NCBI RefSeq assembly: GCF_001909055.1
Contig: NZ_LVWI01000036.1
Location: 61,670 to 125,669 of the forward strand
Length of the DNA stretch: 64,000 nt
Direction of reading: 5' to 3'
Source: Paenibacillus helianthi
GTDB taxonomy: Bacteria; Bacillota; Bacilli; Paenibacillales; Paenibacillaceae
Under the pieces are notes generated by a model. The model had not been told where the DNA came from. It saw only the letters and a list, made by a program, of their open reading frames with translations, and searched no databases. Below, piece by piece: positions 17,634-29,616 of the stretch (position 1 is the stretch's first letter; each line of letters begins with the position of its first letter). The position numbers and the translations under genes were made by a program.

Positions 17634-17867
17634 CTAGTCTACCAGAACGGCCACAAGGATCGACATAATGAAAAATCCTGCTGCCAGTCCAACCGTTACA
17701 CGCTGCAGTACGAGCTCCATACCGCGTGCTTTTGTTTTACCGAAGAGATGCTCAGCACCGCCGGAGATGGCACCGGAAAGACCTGCGCTTTTCCCTTTTT
17801 GCAGAAGAACGACCGCAATCAGACCGACGGAAAAAATCAGGAGCACTACTTTCAAAAAGATATCCAT
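17634..17867 (-). CDS. secG: Preprotein translocase subunit SecG
   Basis: 77 residues, two membrane helices (~3-21 and ~54-76) with the conserved loop LLQKGKSAGLSGAISGG between them. SecG assists SecYE in protein export. AGGAGGTG lies 7 nt before the ATG. Position between eno and rnr is the usual one in Bacilli. Confidence 0.95.
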   Translation of the reverse strand: MDIFLKVVLLIFSVGLIAVVLLQKGKSAGLSGAISGGAEHLFGKTKARGMELVLQRVTVGLAAGFFIMSILVAVLVD

Positions 17868-17990
17868 TCACTTCCACCTCCTACGTCCAAGCATCACTAT
17901 CTATGCTAATTTGGGATTCACGTTTCATAAACAGCATTTTAATTTTATCATAGCCAAGATGCGAATACAACCAATTGAGTACAGATAGGC

Positions 17991-18018
17991 AAAAAAAGCC
18001 TGCCGAATCCGGCAGGCT
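17991..18018 (-). terminator. Terminator of the glycolytic operon after eno
   Basis: Nine-bp arms AGCCTGCCG/CGGCAGGCT with a 4-nt loop and a U7 run on the minus strand, 24 nt beyond the eno stop. Confidence 0.9.
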
Positions 18019-18041
18019 CTATATACTTTGCTCAAAAGGAA

Positions 18042-19328
<1,287 letters not shown>

Positions 19329-19385
19329 TTAAGTTAATCTCCTTTTAACATAGGTTATAGTCTTGCAGGTCTGGCAGGGTACTGA

Positions 19386-20930
19386 CTATTTGCGGCTGGC
19401 AATCATGGACTGTCCGGTCATTTCCGCAGGCTGCGGAAGTCCCATCAGATCTAAGATCGTTGGTGCCACGTCTGCGAGAATACCGGATTCGCGCAGTACA
19501 ACATTTTCGGTGGTTACAATGAAAGGAACCGGGTTGGTGGTATGTGCCGTGAACGGACGACCATTCTCGTCAAACACCATATCCGCATTACCGTGGTCGG
19601 CAATGATGATGGCAACGCCGCCTTTGGCTACAACTGCATCCACAACCTTACCCACACATTCATCCGTTACTTCCACAGCCTTGATGGTTGGCTCCAGCAT
19701 ACCGGAGTGTCCTACCATGTCAGGGTTCGCAAAGTTCAGGATAATGGCATCTTGTCTGTCTGCCTCGATTTCCGCTACGCAGGCCGCCGCCACTTCGTAT
19801 GCGCTCATCTCAGGCTGAAGATCATAGGTTGCCACTTTTGGTGAGTTAATCAGGATACGGGTTTCGCCAGGAAGCTCTTCATCGCGTCCACCGCTGAAGA
19901 AGAAGGTTACGTGCGGATACTTCTCGGTTTCCGCGATACGCAGCTGCTTCTTGTTCTGCTGTACAAGCACTTCACCCAGTGTATTGTCCAAGTTCTTAGG
20001 CGAATATGCCACATAGCCTTGAACAGTCTCACTGAATGTAGTCAAACATACAAAATGCAGGTTCTGCGGGAATAATGGACCCCGGTCGAAGCCGCGGAAA
20101 TCCGAATTCGTGAATACCTGGGACAGCTGAATAGCACGGTCCGGGCGGAAGTTGAGGAACACGACGGAATCGCCGCTCTCAACAGTCGCTGTCGGTTTGC
20201 CTTCGCTGTCTACAATTACGCTAGGCTCAACAAATTCATCATATACAGAGTTCTGGTAAGATCCAGTAATCGCCTGCAGAGCATCAGTATATTTCGGGCC
20301 TTCGCCATAAACCATAGCGCGGTAAGCCTTCTCTACACGTTCCCAGCGTTTGTCACGGTCCATCGCGAAGTACCGTCCGGATACCGTAGCAATCTTGCCT
20401 ACGCCCACTTCTTCAATCTTGGCGATCAGCTCCTGAACGAACTTCTGTCCGCTGTCAGGAGGAACGTCGCGGCCATCCATGAAAGCATGAATATACACTT
20501 CGTGCATATCTTCTTTCTTGGCCAGATCGAGCATAGCAAACAGGTGTTTGATATGGCTATGCACCCCTCCGTCGGATACAAGCGCATACAGGTGAAGCTT
20601 CTTGCCGGTTGACTTAGCGCTTCTTACAGCAGCAACCAGTGTTTCGTTCTCAAAGAATTCCCCATCACGGATCGACTTATCGATACGGGTCAGGTCCTGG
20701 TATACGATCCGGCCGGCACCGATGTTAAGGTGACCCACTTCGGAGTTCCCCATCTGTCCTTCCGGCAGGCCCACAGCTTCGCCGCAAGCGGTAAGCGTAG
20801 TGTTCGGATACTGCTTCAGGTAACGGTCATAGTTCGGCTTGTTGGCTTGGGCAACAGCGTTGCCTTCAGTCGTATTACGCAGACCGAAACCATCCATGAT
20901 GATCAAAGCAACGGGTTTTGGTGCTGACAT
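19386..20930 (-). CDS. gpmI: 2,3-bisphosphoglycerate-independent phosphoglycerate mutase
   Basis: 514 residues; Mn-dependent interconversion of 3- and 2-phosphoglycerate. Metal-binding IIMDGFG at the N-terminus, the phosphorylated Ser63 in [34 protein letters not shown], and the C-terminal metal sites [12 protein letters not shown] and [10 protein letters not shown]. The start lies 2 nt after the tpiA stop, so the two are translationally coupled. The Mn dependence of this class links the step to pH and sporulation in Bacillus; that is family knowledge. Confidence 0.97.
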   Translation of the reverse strand: MSAPKPVALIIMDGFGLRNTTEGNAVAQANKPNYDRYLKQYPNTTLTACGEAVGLPEGQMGNSEVGHLNIGAGRIVYQDLTRIDKSIRDGEFFENETLVAAVRSAKSTGKKLHLYALVSDGGVHSHIKHLFAMLDLAKKEDMHEVYIHAFMDGRDVPPDSGQKFVQELIAKIEEVGVGKIATVSGRYFAMDRDKRWERVEKAYRAMVYGEGPKYTDALQAITGSYQNSVYDEFVEPSVIVDSEGKPTATVESGDSVVFLNFRPDRAIQLSQVFTNSDFRGFDRGPLFPQNLHFVCLTTFSETVQGYVAYSPKNLDNTLGEVLVQQNKKQLRIAETEKYPHVTFFFSGGRDEELPGETRILINSPKVATYDLQPEMSAYEVAAACVAEIEADRQDAIILNFANPDMVGHSGMLEPTIKAVEVTDECVGKVVDAVVAKGGVAIIIADHGNADMVFDENGRPFTAHTTNPVPFIVTTENVVLRESGILADVAPTILDLMGLPQPAEMTGQSMIASRK

Positions 20931-20932
20931 CC

Positions 20933-21721
<789 letters not shown>

Positions 21722-22903
21722 TTACTTGTCGTTCAGTGCTTCTACGCCAGGAAGTGCCTTGCCTTCCATGAACTCGAGTGATGCGCCGCCGCCAGTGGAG
21801 ATATGGTCCATTTGGTCAGCCAGGTGGAATTTCTCTGCAGCTGCTGCGGAATCACCGCCGCCGATGATCGTATAACCTTCGGTTGTTGCGCAAGCCTGAG
21901 CTACAGCCTTGGTTCCTTCAGCAAAGATGTCGATTTCGAACACGCCCATAGGTCCGTTCCATACAACCAGCTTGGAGTTCTTGATCACATCAGCATAGAG
22001 TTCGCGAGTCTTAGGACCGATGTCCAGACCCATCCAGCCTGCCGGGATTTCATTGATGTCTACTACCTTGGTATTCGCGTCTGCGCCGAACTTGTCAGCT
22101 ACAACAACGTCTACCGGGAGCAGGAAGTTCTTGCCAAGTTTTTTAGCCTTTTCGATAAATCCGAGCGAAGCTTCGAGCTTCTCGTTATCTACCAGGGATT
22201 CGCCGATTTCGAAGCCTTGAGCTTTGGTGAAGGTGTAAGAAAGGCCGCCGCCGATCAATACGTTGTCAGCCAGAGTCAGCAGGTTGTCGATAACGTCGAT
22301 TTTGTCTTTAACTTTGGAGCCGCCGATGATGGCAGTGAAAGGACGTTCAGGGTTCGAAAGAGCTTTGCCCAGAACGGACAGTTCCTTCTCCATCAAAAGA
22401 CCGGATACAGCCGGCAGGAAGTGAGCGATACCTTCAGTGGAAGCATGTGCACGGTGAGCTGCGCCGAATGCGTCGTTGACGAACAGATCAGCCAGTTCTG
22501 CGAACTGCTTAGCCAATTCAGGATCGTTCTTTTCTTCGCCCGGATAGAAACGGACATTCTCAAGCACAAGCACATCGCCATCGTTCAGTTCAGCGATTTT
22601 TGCTTTTACTGCTTCGCCGATAGCTTCATCAGCTTTGGCTACCGGTTTGCCGAGCAGCTCGGACAGACGCACAGCAGCCGATGTCAAACGCATGGAATCA
22701 ACGAATTGGCCTTTAGGACGGCCCATGTGGCTGGCCAGAATGACCTTTGCACCATTCTCAATCAGGTATTTAATTGTTGGAAGGGTTTCGCGGATACGGG
22801 TATCATCTGTGATCTTGCCGTCTTCCACTGGCACGTTGAAATCTACACGTACGAATACGCGCTTGCCTTTCACTTCTACATCACGGACACTTTTTTTGTT
22901 CAT
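21722..22903 (-). CDS. pgk: Phosphoglycerate kinase
   Basis: 393 residues in two Rossmann-like domains. Substrate-binding [15 protein letters not shown] and [14 protein letters not shown] in the N-domain, the hinge and nucleotide site [20 protein letters not shown] and GGGDSAAA in the C-domain. It makes ATP from 1,3-bisphosphoglycerate. GTGGAGG stands upstream of the ATG. Second structural gene of the operon; about 110 bp separate it from gap. Confidence 0.98.
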   Translation of the reverse strand: MNKKSVRDVEVKGKRVFVRVDFNVPVEDGKITDDTRIRETLPTIKYLIENGAKVILASHMGRPKGQFVDSMRLTSAAVRLSELLGKPVAKADEAIGEAVKAKIAELNDGDVLVLENVRFYPGEEKNDPELAKQFAELADLFVNDAFGAAHRAHASTEGIAHFLPAVSGLLMEKELSVLGKALSNPERPFTAIIGGSKVKDKIDVIDNLLTLADNVLIGGGLSYTFTKAQGFEIGESLVDNEKLEASLGFIEKAKKLGKNFLLPVDVVVADKFGADANTKVVDINEIPAGWMGLDIGPKTRELYADVIKNSKLVVWNGPMGVFEIDIFAEGTKAVAQACATTEGYTIIGGGDSAAAAEKFHLADQMDHISTGGGASLEFMEGKALPGVEALNDK

Positions 22904-23015
22904 GATTAATTTTCCTCCACACCCAAAATTGGTACAACCACGAATTCATTTAGAAAGAGCGGAAACAAGGAACTTCTGTTTCCGCTCTATAGATGCTGCT
23001 TATTTGAAATCGGTA

Positions 23016-24026
23016 TTATTGAGCCAGTTTAGCGAATTTCTCCAAAGTACGAACGAGTTGTGCAGTGTAGGACATTTCATTGTCATACCAAGCAACAGTT
23101 TTAACCAGTTGTTTGTCGCCAACAGTCAGGACCTTAGTCTGTGTAGCATCGAACAGGGAACCGAAAGTCATACCCTTGATGTCGGAAGATACGATTTCAT
23201 CTTCAGTGTAGCCGTAAGTTTCTGGATCGGAAGCTGCTTTCATTGCTGCGTTGATTTCTTCAACAGTTACGCTCTTATCCAGAACAGTAACCAGCTCAGT
23301 CAGGGAACCAGTAGCTACAGGCACACGTTGTGCTGCACCGTCAAGTTTGCCTTTCAGTGCTGGGATTACCAGACCGATAGCTTTTGCAGCACCGGTAGTG
23401 TTAGGAATGATGTTCTCAGCAGCAGCGCGGGCACGTCTGAAGTCGCCTTTTGCGTGTGGAGCATCAAGAGTATTCTGGTCACCTGTGTAAGCGTGGATAG
23501 TAGTCATCAGGCCTTCAACGATTCCGAACTTGTCGTTCAGGACTTTTGCCATTGGAGCCAGGCAGTTCGTTGTGCAAGAAGCGCCGGAGATTACTGTTTC
23601 GGAACCGTCAAGGATGTCATCGTTAACGTTGTAAACAACAGTTTTCATGTCGCCTGTAGCTGGAGCGGAGATAACTACTTTCTTAGCTCCACCTTTAAGG
23701 TGCTTTTCAGCGGCTTCTTTAGTGGTGAAGAAACCTGTGCATTCCAGAACGATATCAACGCCAAGCTCTCCCCAAGGAAGTTCTTCAGGGTTGCGGTTAG
23801 CAAGAACCTTAACATCTTTACCATTAACTTTGAAGAAGCCGTCATGCACTTCAACATCGCCTTGGAATTTACCTTGAGTTGTATCATATTTAAGCAAATG
23901 AGCAAGCATCTTAGCGTCAGTCAAGTCATTGATTGCTACCACTTCGATACCTTCTACATTTTGAATACGGCGGAATGCAAGGCGTCCAATACGTCCAAAA
24001 CCGTTAATACCAACTTTTACACTCAT
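23016..24026 (-). CDS. gap: Glyceraldehyde-3-phosphate dehydrogenase (glycolytic, GapA type)
   Basis: 336 residues. The NAD-binding [10 protein letters not shown], the catalytic Cys151 in [12 protein letters not shown], the His in HAYTGDQ and [16 protein letters not shown] are present. The acidic NDLTD after strand 2 (Asp near 34) fits NAD preference and the glycolytic GapA class rather than the gluconeogenic NADP-dependent GapB. AGGAGGAA lies upstream. It follows cggR directly, as in B. subtilis where processing between the two messages raises gap expression. Confidence 0.98.
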   Translation of the reverse strand: MSVKVGINGFGRIGRLAFRRIQNVEGIEVVAINDLTDAKMLAHLLKYDTTQGKFQGDVEVHDGFFKVNGKDVKVLANRNPEELPWGELGVDIVLECTGFFTTKEAAEKHLKGGAKKVVISAPATGDMKTVVYNVNDDILDGSETVISGASCTTNCLAPMAKVLNDKFGIVEGLMTTIHAYTGDQNTLDAPHAKGDFRRARAAAENIIPNTTGAAKAIGLVIPALKGKLDGAAQRVPVATGSLTELVTVLDKSVTVEEINAAMKAASDPETYGYTEDEIVSSDIKGMTFGSLFDATQTKVLTVGDKQLVKTVAWYDNEMSYTAQLVRTLEKFAKLAQ

Positions 24027-24142
24027 TGAATAGTTCCTCCTAGATTTCGTTTTATTTATTCAAGACAGGCCGTGAGGCTCGTCAAGACAACAATGTTAAG
24101 TATAATGCATAAGTCCTTTGCTTGCTCCCCATATTCTGGAAT

Positions 24143-25195
24143 CTATAGGACTGCCTGGATCTGATTGTCAATTTCTTTGCCAATTTCGACAGCAGCCGCC
24201 TCATCGGTAACGAGTATATCCTCCTGCCCGAACCGCAGCATCGCATGAATGGCTTTCGCCTTGCGTTTACCTCCTGCAATCCCGACAACCACTTCCGTGC
24301 GGATAATATCCTCAAGGCGGAGCCCCATAGTCAGCATGGTATGAACAACCTGACCTTCTTCATTGAAATAATAGCCGAACGATTCGGCAACCGCTCCTTC
24401 TTCCTGAATCTCCGAGACTGTAGTCTCATCCAGCTTGCGGCGGCGGGTCATTTCAATGGCATCCCCAATACCATGCACAATAATTCGTGATCTGCGGATA
24501 ATTTGCACGATCTCTCCAATATTTGCGTCGAGCGCCAGTGACTGGTAAGCATCTTCACTAAGTAAATCAGGCACATGCAGAAGGCGGTAATTGGCTCCCA
24601 TCCGTTTGGCCATCTTTGAAGCGATGGTGTTAGCCTGGATCTCCATGCTCTCACCCAATCCCCCGCGCGCCGGAACAACCCAAGCGTTCTTATAGGAAAG
24701 GGATAACGGAGGCGTGAGCTGATCAGCCATTTCAGCAAGCGTTGAACCGCCCGTAACGGCAATGGTATCATCCGACCGCAGTACACCAAGCAATGCCTTG
24801 GCGCCGGCGCGTCCCAGCTCACGCTTCGTGAACGGCGACGTCTCGCAATCACCAGGTACAACAATAACTTTGTTCAGACCATACGTTGTACGAATTTTAT
24901 CTTCCAGATCATCCAGACCAAACAGGCTCTTGGCGATTGGCTCCAGCAGGTCAAGCAGTCTGCGCCCCGCATCGCTTACGCGCATGCCTACGCTCTCGAT
25001 CTCAATGAGCCCTTGCGATTTCAGAAGATCCGTCTCGGCACGCAGCACCCGCTCTGTCATATCCAGCGATGCGGCAAGCGTTCTGCGCCCAATAATATCG
25101 GACAGCATGATCTGATGTAGAATCGTGTAACGTCTCTTAAGGGTTTCCATGAGATCAGGCAGAAGCTGCTTTTGGATTTCTAATAAATTACGCAT
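24143..25195 (-). CDS. cggR: Central glycolytic genes regulator CggR
   Basis: 350 residues of the SorC/DeoR family. An N-terminal helix-turn-helix (IIGRRTLAASLDMTERVLRAE region, ~37-57) is followed by the sugar-phosphate-binding domain with VTGGSTLAEMA, VPARGGLGES and GVGDA-like GIGDAIEM. In Bacillus it represses the gap operon until fructose 1,6-bisphosphate binds. The start at 25195 has AGGAG 7 nt upstream; a longer frame to 25240 would run toward the operator. It heads the operon it controls. Confidence 0.96.
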   Translation of the reverse strand: MRNLLEIQKQLLPDLMETLKRRYTILHQIMLSDIIGRRTLAASLDMTERVLRAETDLLKSQGLIEIESVGMRVSDAGRRLLDLLEPIAKSLFGLDDLEDKIRTTYGLNKVIVVPGDCETSPFTKRELGRAGAKALLGVLRSDDTIAVTGGSTLAEMADQLTPPLSLSYKNAWVVPARGGLGESMEIQANTIASKMAKRMGANYRLLHVPDLLSEDAYQSLALDANIGEIVQIIRRSRIIVHGIGDAIEMTRRRKLDETTVSEIQEEGAVAESFGYYFNEEGQVVHTMLTMGLRLEDIIRTEVVVGIAGGKRKAKAIHAMLRFGQEDILVTDEAAAVEIGKEIDNQIQAVL

Positions 25196-25241
25196 GCTTT
25201 CACTCCTGCAACTTCGTCTTCCTCTTATTCCCTTGTCCATG

Positions 25242-25277
25242 GTCTTAAAACGTCCCGGGTTAACTTTTTAAGTCCCA
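25242..25277 (-). promoter_or_regulatory. CggR operator (two direct repeats)
   Basis: On the minus strand: TGGGAC-N6-AGTT-N4-CGGGAC-N6-AGAC, the same repeat unit and 20-nt period as the B. subtilis CggR operator (CGGGAC-N6-TGTC-N4-CGGGAC-N6-TGTC). It starts at about the transcription start site, downstream of the -10. Confidence 0.8.
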
Positions 25278-25282
25278 CCCAT

Positions 25283-25311
25283 ATTCTACCCAAATATTAC
25301 GCGGAGTGCAA
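25283..25311 (-). promoter_or_regulatory. Promoter of the cggR-gap operon
   Basis: Minus-strand -35 TTGCAC (25306-25311) and -10 TAGAAT (25283-25288) separated by 17 nt, immediately upstream of the CggR operator. Confidence 0.8.
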
Positions 25312-25487
25312 GTCTTCCGAGACTATAATTCTCAACCTCTTTTCATCTTATACATCTGCCGTGTCATGGAAAGTGCTGAAAGTCCTGTGACTCCCGGATA
25401 AAAGCCCTGTAAATGAATTTCCCCGAATGCTGGAGGCCGCATATTAGAAGAAGACAAAGATATTTTTACAGCAGAGTGATTAAGCCG

Positions 25488-25516
25488 TTGCATTTGAACC
25501 CTAAATAGATTATAAT
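25488..25516 (+). promoter_or_regulatory. Promoter of tRNA-Arg
   Basis: -35 TTGCAT and a perfect -10 TATAAT with a 17-nt spacer; the predicted start is only a few nt before the tRNA 5' end. The remaining 25312-25487 region shows no gene. Confidence 0.75.
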
Positions 25517-25526
25517 AATTTCTGTT

Positions 25527-25601
25527 GCGCCCGTGGTCCAATGGATATGACGTAGGCCTCCGAAGCCTGAGATCCAAGTTCGATTCTTGGCGGGCGCGCC
25601 A
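25527..25601 (+). tRNA. tRNA-Arg (anticodon CCG)
   Basis: 75 nt including encoded CCA. Acceptor GCGCCCG/CGGGCGC, anticodon loop CTCCGAA, T-arm CCAAG-TTCGATT-CTTGG. The same tRNA sits beside clpP in B. subtilis. Confidence 0.95.
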
Positions 25602-25654
25602 TTAATTTCACTTTTGTACATATTTTAGCAGTACCACCTATAGTATTTAACCAA

Positions 25655-25679
25655 AGAGCCGCTTGTTGGCTCTTTTTTT
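25655..25679 (+). terminator. Terminator after tRNA-Arg
   Basis: AGAGCC/GGCTCT arms, 7-nt loop, then a T7 run. Confidence 0.8.
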
Positions 25680-25689
25680 ATAAACTAAG

Positions 25690-25706
25690 TTTGACTTTCT
25701 TTGACT
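25690..25706. promoter_or_regulatory. CtsR operator upstream of clpP
   Basis: TTTGACTTTCTTTGACT matches the reverse complement of the CtsR heptad pair (RGTCAAA-NAN-RGTCAAA) at every fixed position. It overlaps the clpP -35, so CtsR would occlude the promoter until heat or protein stress. Confidence 0.85.
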
Positions 25707-25729
25707 TTTTGTTTGAATTTGTTTATCAT
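25701..25729 (+). promoter_or_regulatory. Promoter of clpP
   Basis: -35 TTGACT and -10 TATCAT with a 17-nt spacer; the -35 is embedded in the CtsR site. Confidence 0.75.
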
Positions 25730-25793
25730 GTGGTTAATACGGTAACAGTAAAAATGAACACATTCGAAGAACCAATTCAAGGAGGTTTTCCAC

Positions 25794-26390
25794 GTGAGTT
25801 ATATTCCTATGGTAGTAGAACAGAGCAACCGCGGTGAGCGCGCTTATGACATCTATTCCCGCCTGCTGAAGGACCGCATCATTTTCCTCGGAACGGAGGT
25901 TAATGACGTGGTAGCCAATTCCATCATCGCCCAAATGCTCTTCCTGGCTGCCGAGGATCCGGATAAGGATATTCATCTGTATGTGAACAGCCCTGGTGGT
26001 TCCATCACAGCCGGAATGGCTATATTTGATACAATGCAATACATTAAACCGGATGTTTCCACCATTTGTGTGGGCATGGCCGCTTCCATGGGGGCTTTCC
26101 TGCTGAATGCCGGTGCCAAGGGCAAACGCTTCGCGTTGCCCAACAGTGAAATCATGATCCACCAGCCGCTGGGTGGTGCTCAAGGACAGGCTACAGACAT
26201 CGAAATCCGTGCCCGCCGTATCCTTAAGCTCCGCGACAAGCTGAACCGTATCCTATCTGAACGCACTGGCCAACCGCTGGAGCGCATCGAGAAGGATACC
26301 GACCGCGACTACTTCATGACCGCTGCTGAAGCAGCTGAATACGGTATTGTCGATAAGGTTATTGAGAAGACGCTGCCTGCAGGCGTATAA
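25794..26390 (+). CDS. clpP: ATP-dependent Clp protease proteolytic subunit
   Basis: 198 residues from a GTG start with GGAGG 8-9 nt upstream. The catalytic triad is complete: Ser98 (GMAASMGAF), His123 (MIHQPLGG) and Asp172 (DRDYFM). It forms the tetradecameric peptidase served by ClpC/ClpX/ClpE unfoldases and, among others, degrades tmRNA-tagged proteins. The propeptide is very short. Monocistronic between its own promoter and a terminator. Confidence 0.98.
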   Translation: MSYIPMVVEQSNRGERAYDIYSRLLKDRIIFLGTEVNDVVANSIIAQMLFLAAEDPDKDIHLYVNSPGGSITAGMAIFDTMQYIKPDVSTICVGMAASMGAFLLNAGAKGKRFALPNSEIMIHQPLGGAQGQATDIEIRARRILKLRDKLNRILSERTGQPLERIEKDTDRDYFMTAAEAAEYGIVDKVIEKTLPAGV

Positions 26391-26404
26391 CTCTCAGCAC
26401 ATGC

Positions 26405-26453
26405 AAAAGAGGCTGCCTGGACCATCATATGATGGTCTAGAGCAGCCTCTTTT
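26405..26453. terminator. Bidirectional terminator between clpP and the lipase gene
   Basis: AAAAGAGGCTGC/GCAGCCTCTTTT arms with additional inner pairing GGACCATC/GATGGTCT. It serves the two convergent genes. Confidence 0.85.
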
Positions 26454-26473
26454 GTATGTGTAGCAGCAATTCG

Positions 26474-27112
26474 TTATCCCAGCCGGCTGTAACCCAAGGC
26501 ATCGAGCTTCCCGGCGATTACACGGTACCCTCTGCCGTTAGGATGGACATGATCCAGTGACAGCAGTCCACGCTCATTGCCGGCGAACTCATAATAGATG
26601 GAGGCAAACCCGCATACATTGCTGCTGTAACCCGCAACATAGCCGTTAAACTGGCGTACCCAGTCTGTAGCTTCCGATAACTGGGGATAAGGATTATAGA
26701 GTCCAACCATCCGGATGATATAGGGCCGGCGGCTCCCGTTCTTTAACTGCCAGAGTGAACCCATAATCTCGCTGAAGTTTCTTTTACATGCGTAAAGCGC
26801 CCGTTCCAGCGCCGGAGACAGGTGACCCGGACGAAATGACACGGCTTTGGCTGCTTTGATCAGATCATTTCCGCCAATGGACAACGTAACAATATCTGCA
26901 TCCCGGACAGCTTGGCGGAACATGGGGTCACGGCTTAGACGTTGTTCCAATGCAGCGGTAGTTAGACCATTGATACCAAGATTGACCGATCCGACTGGAG
27001 CGCGGAGCCGCCGCTCTGCCATTCTGCGGTAAACGGGTACGAAGCCATTACCCGGCAACGCTCCAAATCCGGTCGTCAAGGAATCACCAATGGCCGTGTA
27101 GAGATAACTCAT
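26474..27112 (-). CDS. SGNH/GDSL-family lipase or esterase
   Basis: 212 residues without signal peptide. Block I AIGDSLTTGFGA holds the nucleophile Ser, block II Gly is in NLGINGLTT, block III Asn in SIGGNDLIKAA, and block V LDHVHPNGRGY supplies Asp and His. These are the four consensus blocks of SGNH hydrolases. Substrates in this family range from short esters to lysophospholipids and acetylated sugars; none can be chosen here. GGGAGG stands upstream of the ATG. Confidence 0.9.
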   Translation of the reverse strand: MSYLYTAIGDSLTTGFGALPGNGFVPVYRRMAERRLRAPVGSVNLGINGLTTAALEQRLSRDPMFRQAVRDADIVTLSIGGNDLIKAAKAVSFRPGHLSPALERALYACKRNFSEIMGSLWQLKNGSRRPYIIRMVGLYNPYPQLSEATDWVRQFNGYVAGYSSNVCGFASIYYEFAGNERGLLSLDHVHPNGRGYRVIAGKLDALGYSRLG

Positions 27113-27244
27113 TTCCTTCCCTCCCCGCTTGTTAAGCTGGTTTCTCCTTTAGCTTATGAACGGGGGAGGTACCAGGCAACGGGAAGGTGTCCATATACGG
27201 CATTAGCGGAGCGGGCTAATCTCCTGTTTTATGCAAGAATGCAC

Positions 27245-28345
27245 TTATTTCAGACTAGCGAACGGGCTGCTTCCATCTGGCAGAAGCTCCTTGAAGGTGA
27301 ACTCATATTCAGGGAACCCGGAAGCATATGCTGTATATTCATAAATTTGGAAGAATACTGCCAATTTTCCGTCTTTCACATAAAAATTCTTCTCTGTATT
27401 CAGGCCGGTGAAGCCTCCCAGGTAACCGCCCTCTGCTTTGATTAGCTTGGACAGCTTGGCATTAAGCTCTTTTTTATAGTTCGGGTTGGCTTTCAGTAAA
27501 TCCCCGATCAGGAGGCGCTTGCCGTCCTTCAGAGAGAACGTGAATGCATTGCGGTAAGTCATGCCGTGGGCACCGCCAGTATAGCTGTACTGGGTCGTGA
27601 TCAGACTGAGTATGCCGTCTTGATTGTACGTGATCACATAGCCGCCGTCGAACTCATACGGCCGGTCGTCCGAGGATCTATTCGCAATTTCCTTCTCTGC
27701 TTCAGCTGCAAACTTGTTGAGTGTCTGCTTAATTGTATCGTTGATCGTTTGCTGGGCCTTGGCATTCACCAGACCGCTGATCTGCGGATAATCCAGTTTG
27801 ACCGGTGTGTCCTTACTTTCCTTAACGATGCTCTCCGTCTTTATGGTGATCGCATTTTGCGGTTTGCTGACGACATTCAAAGCGCCTGTAGCCGCACTAT
27901 AGTCCCCCTTATACCCCAGATAATCGCTCAGCAGATCAAGCGGAACGAACAGCCGATTGTTGATATTTTGGGCTTGATAACCATTTAGATAATAATTATT
28001 CACACGGATTGAAATTTCGTAATCGGTGAGAGACAGATTAACCTTCGTTGTTCCTTTACCGATTGTATAGACCTTTTCTGCCTTATCATAGGTCAAGGAC
28101 ATACCCAGTGAATCGCGTAAAAAAGTCACCGGCACCCATACTTTCCCTTCATGGACAACACCAGTCTGAGGTGTAATCTTCCCGTTTACCTTCAGCACCA
28201 CTAGCGAATGTTCCGCATTTGCCTTAACCGCAGCCGAAGCAGCCTGACTGGTCCCTGCGGGCAGAATCCCTCCGCTTAGCAGAATCCCTGCCGCCATAAT
28301 ACCTGCCCCCCATGTGAGGGCTTGTTTCTTCTTGATGTTCTTCAT
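27245..28345 (-). CDS. Secreted stalk-domain protein with RsiV-like DUF3298 domain
   Basis: 366 residues. A signal peptide (1-36, cleavage near SQAAS-A), a copper-amine-oxidase-N-like stalk domain (~45-160, with VPVTFLRDSLG and LFVPLDLLSDYLGY), then a PdaC/RsiV-like pair of domains (~175-360) with YTGGAHGMTYRNAFTFSLKDG and the C-terminal EYTFKELLP-like EYEFTFKEL. Such proteins are common in Paenibacillus and resemble the extracellular part of anti-sigma factor RsiV, but there is no transmembrane or sigma-binding segment, so the role is probably wall-associated and unknown. AAGGGGA precedes the ATG. Confidence 0.85.
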   Translation of the reverse strand: MKNIKKKQALTWGAGIMAAGILLSGGILPAGTSQAASAAVKANAEHSLVVLKVNGKITPQTGVVHEGKVWVPVTFLRDSLGMSLTYDKAEKVYTIGKGTTKVNLSLTDYEISIRVNNYYLNGYQAQNINNRLFVPLDLLSDYLGYKGDYSAATGALNVVSKPQNAITIKTESIVKESKDTPVKLDYPQISGLVNAKAQQTINDTIKQTLNKFAAEAEKEIANRSSDDRPYEFDGGYVITYNQDGILSLITTQYSYTGGAHGMTYRNAFTFSLKDGKRLLIGDLLKANPNYKKELNAKLSKLIKAEGGYLGGFTGLNTEKNFYVKDGKLAVFFQIYEYTAYASGFPEYEFTFKELLPDGSSPFASLK

Positions 28346-28574
28346 ATGGTTATCCCCTTCCGCTAATACGATGATAGATTTGATGAAAATCCCAGAATAC
28401 CGTAGAGCAGCCTGCTTGCTGCCCTTGTTTCCACTCTTCCCATTATAGAGACATCAGGAGCAACGGTTGTTACAAAGCCCTTTACAATTTCTTAAGCTTC
28501 GCCGATCATTTCAGTGCTGCTTATTACATTTCTTTAAACAAAATGAGAGATCTCGCAACCATTTCCCGCAAAAA

Positions 28575-28619
28575 AAGAGGCACTGCTCCCTGCTGTAACC
28601 AGCAGAAGAAGCGCCTCTT
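28575..28619 (-). terminator. Terminator after the SIMPL-domain gene
   Basis: AAGAGGC/GCCTCTT arms with an inner CTGCTG/CAGCAG pairing and a U7 run on the minus strand. The 28346-28574 gap otherwise shows nothing but presumably the promoter of the stalk-domain gene. Confidence 0.8.
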
Positions 28620-28631
28620 GAGGAAAACGGA

Positions 28632-29390
28632 CTATTTCAGCTCATACATTACGGTAAGCTGTGTTGAAACCTTCACTTCTCCCGGCTCAACGGAAGTGCC
28701 GCCGGCTGTATCTGCCGCTGCTTTGGACATTGCCGCATTTTCCATATAGATCACTGGGTTGTTGCCGTCATCATTCTGTGTGACCGTAATGACCTGGCCC
28801 AGGCTGCGTTTGGCTGCTTTGGCAATAGCTCCAGCTTTTACATCTGCATTGGTCATGGCTTTTTCAATCACCTGCGCTTCAAAGGCTGACGGATCTTCAA
28901 TGGCGAATTGGGCATTGCCAATGTTGTTCGCTCCTGCGTTAGAAGCGGCATCCAGCAGCGCTCCAACCTTGGTTAGATCACGATAGGTTACCTTCAACGT
29001 ATGCTGGGCAATGTAGCCTTTAACCTGTTGGCCATCTTTATCAGAATAGCTGTAGTTCGGTTGTACGCTGAATTGGGTGCTCTGAACATCTTTATCTGCA
29101 ATGCCCCAAGTCGTCTTCAGCAGTGTGGTGATCTTGGTGATTTTGGCTCCATTAGTTTTCTGCGCCTCTTCTGCCGTTGCTGCCGAAGTGCTTACCCCGA
29201 TAGACAGATAGACAACGTCCGGTTTGATGGAAAGCTCTCCTTTGCCAGTCACATTGACGATGTTTCTCTGGGCCTCTTCTGCGGCGTAAGCCTTTTCAGG
29301 GCCTTGGAATGCTCCGCTCAAAGCCATCCCCCCTATCATCAAACTCCCTGCCAGCATTACCGCTCCGAGCTTTTTGCTCCATGCATTCAT
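28632..29390 (-). CDS. Secreted SIMPL-domain (DUF541) protein
   Basis: 252 residues with an N-terminal signal peptide (LGAVMLAGSLMIGGMALSGAF) and a single SIMPL/DUF541 domain marked by VTGKGELSIKPDVVYLSIGV near the start and VSTQLTVMYEL at the end. Related proteins include Brucella BP26 and E. coli YggE, implicated in oxidative stress; the mechanism is unknown. The ATG at 29390 is chosen because AAAGGGG is 9 nt upstream, whereas the one at 29399 abuts it. Confidence 0.88.
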   Translation of the reverse strand: MNAWSKKLGAVMLAGSLMIGGMALSGAFQGPEKAYAAEEAQRNIVNVTGKGELSIKPDVVYLSIGVSTSAATAEEAQKTNGAKITKITTLLKTTWGIADKDVQSTQFSVQPNYSYSDKDGQQVKGYIAQHTLKVTYRDLTKVGALLDAASNAGANNIGNAQFAIEDPSAFEAQVIEKAMTNADVKAGAIAKAAKRSLGQVITVTQNDDGNNPVIYMENAAMSKAAADTAGGTSVEPGEVKVSTQLTVMYELK

Positions 29391-29560
29391 GTTTGCCATC
29401 CCCTTTCGTTATTTGTAATTGTTGTTGGTACTCTCTAGACGGCGCGGCTTGGCAAAAGTTGCATATCATCTCAATAGAAAAGAAAAAAAGTCATACAAGA
29501 CCACAGGAGCAGATAACCGTAACCTTATCCTTTCCTATACCTCTCTATACACAGACATTA

Positions 29561-29583
29561 AAAAAAGCCCCGGAGGGCTTTTT
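29561..29583 (-). terminator. Terminator after the HPr-like gene
   Basis: AAAAAGCCC/GGGCTTTTT arms with a 4-nt loop; symmetrical, so active in both directions. Confidence 0.85.
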
Positions 29584-29616
29584 GTCATACCATTTAAAAG
29601 TAAGGCCTTGCAACAA

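Noticed and set aside
22635..24029. 464-codon plus-strand frame opposite gap
   Set aside because: Antisense shadow of a highly expressed, codon-biased gene; the gap reading is unmistakable.
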